Assembly (NCBI GenBank): GCA_949318235.1
Contig: OX439135.1
Location: 22,126,501-22,190,500 of the forward strand
Direction of reading: 5' to 3'
DNA length: 64,000 nt
From: Ecdyonurus torrentis
Taxonomy: Eukaryota > Arthropoda > Insecta > Ephemeroptera > Heptageniidae
Position 1 is the first letter of the stretch. Each line of letters opens with the position of its first letter. The position numbers and the translations under genes are program-made. Positions 57,041 through 64,000 of this stretch are shown in pieces. Under the pieces are notes generated by a model. The model was given only the letters and a program-made list of their open reading frames with translations. It ran no database searches and was not told the DNA's origin.

Positions 57041-59406
57041 ACAGGTTGATATTATGTGTACGTTTCTTAAGCTAGCATAAATATCTAAAAAGCTTACTGA
57101 ACTAGAAAATGTATATTCACTGATATTCTAATGAATAAGAACCATCATATTATAATAACACATACAATCTGTTGCCACGCAAAATTGGAAGAAAAATTGT
57201 TAAGTAAGCATAATTGTAATCTAGGCTTATATGCTGAAAGTCTTTGCAAAATATGTTGCCTATTTTACAATTTTTTTAAATTCGATTTGTGTGGTTGAAT
57301 ATGTTTAAAAGTCGCAGTTCATGATTTATTTATCAGTCTATTTTAAGTCTAATCCTCCGATTCGTGTTTCTTTTGTATACGTTAATGCAATATTTTTAAA
57401 TCTTCGAAGTGTTTATTGCATTACATTATAATCTTATTTTAATTTTAAAAACTACTAATTATATTTTCTACAACGTTCCATTTCTATTCAAGTTTAGGGC
57501 CAGGATGCTGTTTCATTACATTATTAACAAGTCGATTCATGTAGATAATTAATAAAATTTATTTTAAATTTTTATAACTTAAATATAATAATATCTTGTT
57601 ACTTGGAAAAGTAAATAGATAAAATAATTATTTTAAAGCTTAATTTTTAAATTAATTAAAAATATAATTGTAAAATTTTAAATATTATACTTAATAATTT
57701 TTAATTAAAAGTTGTATTTATTAAAAAATATTTTTATAGTATAAATTCAACTTTTGTCTATATATTTTATATCAAAAAGTGTGTTTAATGAATAAAATGA
57801 AGAATATGATGAATAGAGAGTGCTGAATATAATAGATTAATAATACGCGTTCAGATCATTCCTACATTATGTTGAAGATGTGAAAACCAAATTATGAAAG
57901 CTTTAATAAAATAATATTTATATATTTTTTTTATTATTCTTTCAGATAAAAGATAATTGAAATATAATATATTGATCATCGGTAGTATTAATAATATATT
58001 CAATAACACTAAACGTATAGAGTATTGTGAGAAATACATAAGTATCTAAATAAATAATATTACTTTTCAGTTAAAATTGGTTTTTGTCTTTTGACATAAT
58101 GCAGTCTAGTGAGTCATCAAAAAAAAAAAAAAAAAAAATTGTCCATTTCTGTTACGTTACGAGTTTAAAGTTCAAGCCCACCTTATTCCTCCTGTTTTCA
58201 TGATAACAGACATGTAAATACAAAGTGCATAACCTATAGAATAGAGCAGCCACTGCGGTTAGTTGGGTTTACATCAGTGTGTGGACTACATCGTTTTCTA
58301 TATTATATTCAATGAAAATTTAAGTGTTTTATGAACTGTATTGTTAATATATGGTATGCAAAATAAGTAGAAGTACTGATAATAATTGAGATTATGCAAT
58401 TTTTAAACCTTTTTTTTTTTTTACTATGAATTGTTAGTAATTTCTAATTTGTATATTTTTTTATATTGTTCAACTGAAACATAATCATTAGTGACATGAC
58501 TGGTTCGATAAATTGAAGTGAATTCCAAATTTCAAGTACATTAAACGACAACTGGAACATATTTGGTAAGTCAATTTATATTTTTTTAATATTTAAGTAT
58601 GGTTAAAGGGACCATCTTTCGGCAGACTTCCAGTTTTCAGCACTTTATATTTTTGGGGGAAAACCATGCAGCCACAGCTGAGCTTAGAGAAAAATCAAGG
58701 AGGTAGGGGAGGTTTATATGTATGACACAAAAAATCATCAGCTCTCGGAATTGCATTTTTCTGGGGTAAAAAAATAGGTTAATGTAGGCTGGCGAAACCT
58801 AGTTAGGGTGCCGAAAAATGGTCCCTTTACCATATATTTGTTTTCACATCTTGCCCCAATACAGACAACCCGAACGCGTTGTAAAATTATAGAAAATGTT
58901 CACTATGTTGGGATCAAATATTTCGATGATACAAACATGAATTTCTCATCTCGGAGCCTCATGAGTGATTGTAGCGTGTGGTTTGGTAACCTACTGGAAC
59001 GCATTATAGGCGTGAATTTGCACCCGGAAGCTAATTAAGATATATAATATTTATATATGTATATCATTATATATAATTATGGTAATTGCACTATTTATCG
59101 GCAGGCTGTATCGATTTCGATCACATCCGCTTTTGTTTCAACACTATACACATGCGCAGTACGTTGAAACGAACGAGAATATCATATCGAAATCGCTTTA
59201 AGTCAGACTAAAAACAGTTACTTCTTTATTATTCAGTAAGATATATAATTAGAAAACTACTTACCAACATTGGAATATTTGGAACTACCACCATATCTTC
59301 TTCATCACCTGCAGATAACTCAGGATCAAAGAAAAATACTTTTCTTTGTTGGAACGTCACTGTTCCATTATCATGGAACTCTACGTTAACACGTTCCCAT
59401 TCTTGC
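49690..59406 (-). CDS. CD36-family scavenger receptor, emp/SCARB2-like, last six coding exons (5'-partial)
   Basis: Exons in transcript order: 59406-59265, 56105-55899, 53867-53474, 53106-52985, 51329-51204, 50010-49690. All have GT-AG borders and phases close throughout, giving 436 residues plus stop. CD36-family proteins have two membrane spans and a large lumenal/extracellular domain that binds lipids or ligands. The sequence shows EWERVNVEFHDNGTVTF; VAQLLWGYEDPLLKLA; EEFGLFYGKNGT; FNGRTHLPHW; DGSIFPPNIT; MCRLLPLHF; NQCFCPNGPPCAPHGLFNVS; PIMLSFPHFYLADP; then the second membrane span (ALSYGLFVVGGLLLLISVFCLI, about 22 residues). Six Cys fit three disulphides; several N-x-S/T sites are present. 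The cytosolic tail of ~55 residues (to VADANEP) is long and lacks the terminal dileucine of vertebrate LIMP-2. The cytosolic start, first membrane span and ~70-80 residues are missing to the right. Confidence 0.9.
50085..50650. repeat. Fold-back copy of repeat family D
   Basis: 'aacattgctcagcataggac...cagccaatgttatt...gtcgactttaacatgaatg' is followed by the reverse complement ('attcatataaaagtcgacgt', 'aataacatgggctggtatag', 'gtatgcgagaaaa'). The centre is near 50355. Last intron of the receptor gene. Confidence 0.65.
51494..51789. mobile_element. MITE family G copy 2
   Basis: 296 bp with TATAGACCCCTTGCAC and GTGCAACCGGTCTATA ends, highly similar along its length to 18294-18590. Confidence 0.75.
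52507..52866. repeat. Dispersed repeat family C, copy 2
   Basis: It starts 'gaaggtgaccgactgggacc' and ends 'agtcggtcacctactccctt', matching 6316-6724. It ends about 120 bp before the exon at 52985 and overlaps no coding sequence. Confidence 0.6.
53255..53440. repeat. MITE family J, half copy
   Basis: Matches the right half of 63424-63742: 'aacaagcaagctgtgacgtc' (TGACGTCA at 53290-53297), 'aatcaatgactccggcc', ending 'ggtgttctacgcctttaatt'. Confidence 0.65.
55459..55484. repeat. (CT)n microsatellite
   Basis: 13 CT units in an intron of the receptor gene. Confidence 0.95.
56139..56593. repeat. 50-bp direct repeats flanking a family F element
   Basis: The 50 bases at 56139-56188 (ggaatattttattatacata ... 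ccaaaatgttttg) recur identically at 56544-56593, bracketing the family F copy. This is far longer than a normal target-site duplication. Confidence 0.8.
56202..56531. mobile_element. Dispersed repeat family F, copy 2
   Basis: It begins TAGACCACATAAAACAACAT and ends 'ctctggtcgattcc' (short TIR TAGACCA/TGGTCTA in the copy at 62672). TGACGTCA is at 56356-56363. It lies just upstream (5') of the receptor exon 56105-55899 on the minus strand. Confidence 0.7.
56598..56800. repeat. Hairpin element next to family F copy 2
   Basis: 'gtattattcatatgactcgt' and 'aaatttgacgtgag' pair with 'gcgtcaaatttacgc' and 'gtgaataatac'; 'aacaaatggagctgttca' pairs with 'tgaacggctccatttgtt'. Confidence 0.6.
58603..58829. 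repeat. MITE with TAAAGGGACCA termini
   Basis: 'taaagggaccatctttcggc' on the left, 'gccgaaaaatggtcccttta' on the right. The centre is AT-poor relative to its flanks. About 227 bp. First visible receptor intron. Confidence 0.65.
59095..59241. repeat. MITE family A copy
   Basis: 'atcgatttcgatcacatccg' with 'catatcgaaatcgcttt', around 'catgcgcagtacgtt'. The outer TIR is partly lost ('cttctttattattcagta'). Confidence 0.6.
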
Positions 59407-60514
59407 CTAAAAACAAAAAGATTTTAGATTAATATGGTTAAAGTTGCATTTTATATAAACCGTACGACTTTTCAGTGAAATTTGAGTGTCGTGGGAGAAG
59501 GTAATTAGGGACCCTTAATTTCATATTTACTCATTATAACATATAGTGGGGCATCTTTGAAAATTTATATTTACTTAGGAAATATTTTTTTATTTTGTTG
59601 AGATATATTATTTATTAAAACTTTTCCGTGCTTTTTTCCTTCAAAATAACACACTCTCAATTTCGTTGTAAATGAGTATTTTTTTACGAACATTTAAATT
59701 ACAAATGACCAATGACCATAGAACGAGTCTTTCTACTTCACATTACGCATTAATTTTATTATTTCAATCTTGCTAAATTAAATTTACAATGTAAAATGTA
59801 TTGTGAGCGACTAATAACATTCAATATAAAAATTATTTTTAAAAATATTATAATTTTTTTTTTTTTTATAAAACTCATTCCGCCACAATAAAAAAAAAAT
59901 CAATATATTTTATTATTAATAATTAAAAAAAAAATTAATTATCTATAGTTGTGGTTTTGAATGTTCTTAATCTGTACAATTTCATTTAATCTATATATTT
60001 TTTAATATTATTATAAACAAAATATACTTTTATTGGGTATTTTATACTATTAAAAATTCTTTTTTAAAATATTGACCATGATCTTCAAAATATATAATAG
60101 ACATTTTTTTTTAAAAATAAAAATATTTGAAAAAATATATATTAATTCAATGAAAAAAATTCTTAGCATTCAATGATGTATGTCAAAGAAATTAATTAAA
60201 AAATCTAGCAGAAAATAAGGTGTATAAAATTTATAAACGAGAGAAAGACTTTCTCAACTTTCGCATCGAGCTCTGCACAAAATAGGAATATACCTATACT
60301 ATACTGCAGTAGCAGGTGAAAGTAAAAAATAAAAAAAGACACTCCAGTTCTGTAGAAGACTACATTGCTAATATATGATGTAATAAACTTGTCAAGAAAA
60401 AATACGATGACATCTTTACTTTTTTATAAGAGAAAATTTTATTACGATCATTTTAGCTAATATCATTACAGTGATTTCATGATGAATTCATCATCAAGTT
60501 AACCCTATAAGGGT

Positions 60515-60815
60515 TTATGCGGATGACGTCATATTTATTGCACTTTTAGGCCATACTGGAGTAGTGAATAACATTGCTCAACATAGGACAAACTTCATTT
60601 AAGCCAAATTTCTTTGTAAAATCGGTTGATTTTTTGTTATTGTTATTTTTCTCACATACTTGAAATACTAATTCAACATATTTACAGCATCAATGTGCTC
60701 TCAAAAATATTGCATAGTGTTTTTAAACTGGCAAAATGATTTTTTTGTTCTATGCCACCCATGCTATTGAGTTATCCAACATGGTGTCGACTTTAACATG
60801 AATGCATAGACCCTG
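60515..60815. repeat. Dispersed repeat family D, reverse copy
   Basis: Reverse-complement match to 9930-10250 ('gaataacattgctcaacata', 'gtgctctcaaaaatattgca', 'gtcgactttaacatgaatgc'). TGACGTCA is at 60524-60531. Confidence 0.65.
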
Positions 60816-61773
60816 ACATTTATATTCTTTGATTTATACATGTATAATTATTATATTATTGTATTATAAATTGTATTATATTATGTATAACAAGTATATT
60901 AAATTATACATTTTTTATTAAAAAAAAAATAAAACTAAGAAATCAATTTAACGCATTTTCTGGATAATCATTTATTGTAATTAAGAATTCTTACCTAAGT
61001 AGCAAATTAGAGACGAGAATGAAAAGGTGTAAAAGAATTGAAACAATGATACTATATTGGAAGATGATAGAAAGAACTAATGATTGAAATACTGATATTT
61101 TTTGAATAGAAAGAAATAAAAATTCAAGGCACGCTGTAGTAGAAGGGATAAATGTTTTTTAATGAAGGATTTTTCACTTGGAGTTGCAGTACAATTCTTA
61201 TAGAAACAAGGGAATTAAACAGCACGTTTCTATATAAGAAGTAAAAGACATCAATTGATGACTTATTTGTACGTTTTGACGTCATTTAGGAACTTAAAAT
61301 AAAACATTAAACACTTTCAACTAAAAATAAAAAGTATTTACTTTCATTGATTTTTTTTTTTTTTTTTTAACAACTGATACGTACATTTTATAATCGATAG
61401 AGCGTATTATAAATAAAATACTGTTTATTTATAGTTATACCACTATACTTTTACTGTAGGTATACTTTTGTTGTATGTTCTTGGAATTTCATTTCAATCT
61501 CTCTCTGTCTCTCGCGGCTTCTACCTATAAAATTATTCTTTGGTGCTCTAGATTATCAAATTGATTTTCCATTGACCGGAATTTTTAAAATTATATACCA
61601 ATAAATATATTTATAAAATATATCATTCATGATATTAGTGTCGACTTTAGAATAACATATATTTTATGGTTAATAATTACTTCTCAAAATTCTTTTTTTT
61701 TTTTTTTTTTTGTTTTTTTTTTCATTTCCTAAGAGAAGTTTAATTATCTTGTAACTTATCACAGTAAATTATA

Positions 61774-61958
61774 CAGTAGTCCATCTCCTATAGCGGGAAT
61801 GTCAGATCGAATGCGCGCCATAATTCCGACTGGGTGAAGTTGTCAGAACTACACGTAACATTACTTCAAATTACGGCTTCTAGTTCTGTCACCTTCACCC
61901 AGTCGGAATTATGGCGCGCATTCGATCTGACATTCCCGCTATAGGAGATGGACTACTG
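61774..61958. mobile_element. 185-bp MITE with ~66-bp near-perfect TIRs and TA duplication
   Basis: CAGTAGTCCATCTCCTATAG... and the exact reverse complement at the other end, the arms continuing through 'gaatgcgcgccataattccg' and 'gactgggtgaag'. TA at 61772-61773 and 61959-61960. I found no mismatch in the outer arms, so it is probably the youngest MITE in the window. Confidence 0.85.
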
Positions 61959-62671
61959 TACGATCTACTGAGGTAACTTATTTGTGGCAGTAAACAAAAT
62001 ATTGTATGTGTATTGAAACAAAAATATTAAATATAACATTAAAAGTACATTTAATTTTTTTTCTTTTTGATGTAGTTAAAGTGATAGAAAAGTTATTAAA
62101 GATTTTACTAATTTTTATTATTATTATTATATCACTCATATTACAGAAATCCAACCAAAGCCTTGGCCTTATCGTATGGTTCAAAATATTAACATTTATT
62201 ACACATTCGAATTTCCTTGAATTTAACAGAAAAATGTTCTTTCTCACATATAGGAACAACATAGAAACACATTTTTTAACATATATTTAAATCATATTAT
62301 AATAGTATTTTATTTAAGAATTTTAATTAATAAATCTATGTGACTCGAGATGAATTCGATAAAAAAATCGACATATAATATAATTCTTCAGAATACAATT
62401 GAGCCTTATTATTATTAATAATATTATTTTTTAAATATTTTAAAAATAACTTTAATATTATTTAAATAAATTTGTAATAAAATTTAATAATATATAGTAA
62501 TATTTTCAGCTACTTTTAATTTTAGTTTTAATTTAATTATTTTAATATATAATAAAAATATATATATAATTTAAAGTTTTTGTAAACAAAATATTAATTT
62601 GAAACAAGTATTATTGTATTACAATTAATTAAATTTAGAGAATGCATATTTTCTATTGATTCTTGAAGCCA

Positions 62672-63004
62672 TAGACCACATAAAACAACATGTGCTTTTT
62701 AATGAATAAACACGAAATGGGATCTTCAAAACTGATGACAATTTTTACCAGAATGTTAATTTAGCCCCACGAGAGAGCGGGAAAAAACTGTAAAGTATGC
62801 AATTTGAGTAAAAATTCATGTTTATGACGTCAGAAACATGCAAAAATTAGTATGAAAATGTTGTGCGGGTTGCATAAATCAAAATTTCTAATTACTGCTA
62901 CGGCGCTACAGTTGGGTTTTGAGACAAACTAAAGTTATTTATGTAAATCCCATCAAGTGTTTTGTGATATTAATGCTTATGTTTTTCTCTGGTCTATTCC
63001 TTTA
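62672..63004. mobile_element. Dispersed repeat family F, copy 3
   Basis: It begins TAGACCACATAAAACAACAT and ends 'ctctggtctattccttta'. It is colinear with 56202-56531 and supplies the uninterrupted reference for the split copy in PATL1 intron 4. TGACGTCA is at 62825-62832. Confidence 0.7.
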
Positions 63005-63423
63005 AAGATACAAAACCAGTTTCTTTAGAATATTATTTGATTGCACTATTACGGGGAAAAAAGTAGATTAAAAAAAAAGTATCGAGAATTAAAAGTATTT
63101 ACGTTCACTTTCCAATCTTACTGCAATAGTCAAACACTTACAATGAGACTTGGAAACTATCGTTACTATAGATTGCATCTTTAATTTTGAAGTATAAATT
63201 TAGTATTATTATGATATTGCAAAATTTGTTCATTTATATATAAATTTTATATTTGTTATCTAAAATTTTGTGTAGTGAATTTTTGTGTGTGAAACATAAA
63301 CAGTAAATTATGTTGTTGTTGTTGTTTTTTTCAAGTATTTAACAATACATAATATTTTATTATTTTTATGTTCCCATGAAAGGATCTTCATAACATTTAA
63401 GCTAAAATTTTAAGTTTAAGTTA

Positions 63424-63742
63424 AAGGCGTAGAACACCTTGAACAAAAAACTTACCTAATATCCTAACATACCTGAATATCAACGTTAATTTGGCCAGAG
63501 TCATTGATTTCTAATTTATTTTCCATTTACTAAATGACAAATGCGGGTTTATGACGTCTAAGCTCGTCTGGTCCACGCGTGCGGGAACAAGCAAGCTGTG
63601 ACGTCATAAAACTGCATCTGACATTTAGTAAATAGAAAATAAATTAGAAATCAATGACTCTGGCCAAATTAACATTAATATTCAGGTATGTTAGGATATT
63701 AGGCAAATTTTTTAGTTCAAGATGTTCTACGCCTTTAATTAA
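63424..63742. mobile_element. MITE family J, full copy (TTAA-bordered)
   Basis: Starts AAAGGCGTAGAACACCTTGA and ends 'caagatgttctacgccttt', bordered by TT/AA so that the outer bases read TTAA. Arms of about 130 bp. Near the middle are TGACGTCA (63599-63606) and TGACGTCT (63552-63559). Non-coding. Confidence 0.75.
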
Positions 63743-63771
63743 ATATACCCCACAACATAATACACAGTACA

Positions 63772-63876
63772 GTACACTCCTCCCGAATAAATCAGAACGC
63801 TTGCGTTCAAGTTTCCCTATATATTTAACATTTGGAGAGATTAACGATTCGGTCAGATTTATTCGGGAGGATTATA
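63772..63876. repeat. MITE with CTCCTCCCGAATAAATC termini
   Basis: 'actcctcccgaataaatc' pairs with 'gatttattcgggaggat' across about 105 bp, immediately after the family J copy. Confidence 0.65.
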
Positions 63877-64000
63877 CGTTGTATGTATGTGTGTGTGCTG
63901 TTTGTTGTTGTCTGATGTATGTAGTGGGGGATTTATTGGTGGTTAATTATAGCAAATAAAAATATATATAATGTTTTGCAATGTAAGTAATTTTGTAGAT

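Larger units (their letters stand above)
59407..64000. other. Upstream intron or 5' region of the receptor gene; no exon found
   Basis: I searched for the first membrane span and the GPYxYRE-type motif of the CD36 N-terminus on the minus strand and found none. The stretch is AT-rich with repeats at 60515-60815, 61774-61958, 62672-63004, 63424-63742 and 63772-63876. Because the exon at 59265-59406 begins in mid-codon (one leftover base), at least one more coding exon must exist upstream, presumably outside the window. Confidence 0.6.

Noticed and set aside
60990..61100. Possible further receptor exon ending at a good gtaag donor on the minus strand
   Set aside because: The translation does not resemble the CD36 N-terminus, has no start codon and no clear acceptor; it could at most be an untranslated exon.
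1..64000. CRISPR array, bacterial operons, tRNA or rRNA genes
   Set aside because: No regularly spaced repeats, Shine-Dalgarno/operon structure, tRNA B-box cloverleaf or rRNA sequence was recognised; gene structure is clearly eukaryotic.

Overview
The window is nuclear DNA of an animal. It is very AT-rich, its genes are split by GT-AG introns, and it is crowded with short inverted-repeat elements. Three protein genes are recognisable (PATL1/PAT1, TRMT6 and a CD36-family receptor), plus the last two exons of a gene I do not recognise. The N-terminus of the PAT1 protein and the ectodomain of the receptor look, from memory, most like arthropod proteins (insect Pat1, Drosophila emp). I therefore infer an arthropod or closely related invertebrate; no species can be named.

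Layout: 2304-11851 (+) holds the two C-terminal exons of an unrecognised acidic-tailed protein, separated by a 9.3 kb intron. 11852-21719 is intergenic and full of nested hairpin elements. 21720-23126 (-) is TRMT6, the non-catalytic subunit of the tRNA m1A58 methyltransferase, intronless in its coding part with one intron in its 5' UTR. 23572-39808 (+) is PATL1, whose 12 coding exons join without a frame break into 799 codons plus stop. The TRMT6 and PATL1 start codons lie 445 bp apart, head to head, so they probably share a bidirectional promoter. 39809-49689 is PATL1 3' UTR and gene-poor AT-rich DNA with a LINE remnant. 49690-59406 (-) is an emp/SCARB2-like receptor whose last six coding exons are present; its N-terminal exon(s) lie off the right edge or were not found.

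The most interesting content is mobile. PATL1 intron 4 holds a three-level nest: a dispersed repeat interrupted by a 211-bp MITE, itself interrupted by two nearly identical Penelope-like retroelements. One is a 782-bp fold-back with a 15-bp target-site duplication. The other is a 2.9-kb head-to-head palindrome with a 14-bp target-site duplication, encoding on both strands the end of the reverse transcriptase and a GIY-YIG endonuclease. The terminal repeats of these elements, and of a set of short relatives with the same 3' tail, carry hammerhead-ribozyme-like folds. The best is at 34703-34773, with an intact CUGAUGA/GAAA core. In the Penelope copies the core pair C3-G8 appears replaced by U3-A8. 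Many MITE families can be delimited by TIRs and TA or TTAA target sites. An 8-bp CRE palindrome (TGACGTCA) recurs inside several unrelated ones.

Coordinates of exons and repeats were read by eye. Exon borders of PATL1, TRMT6 and the receptor are well supported by reading-frame closure; repeat borders are approximate to a few bases unless a target-site duplication is given.
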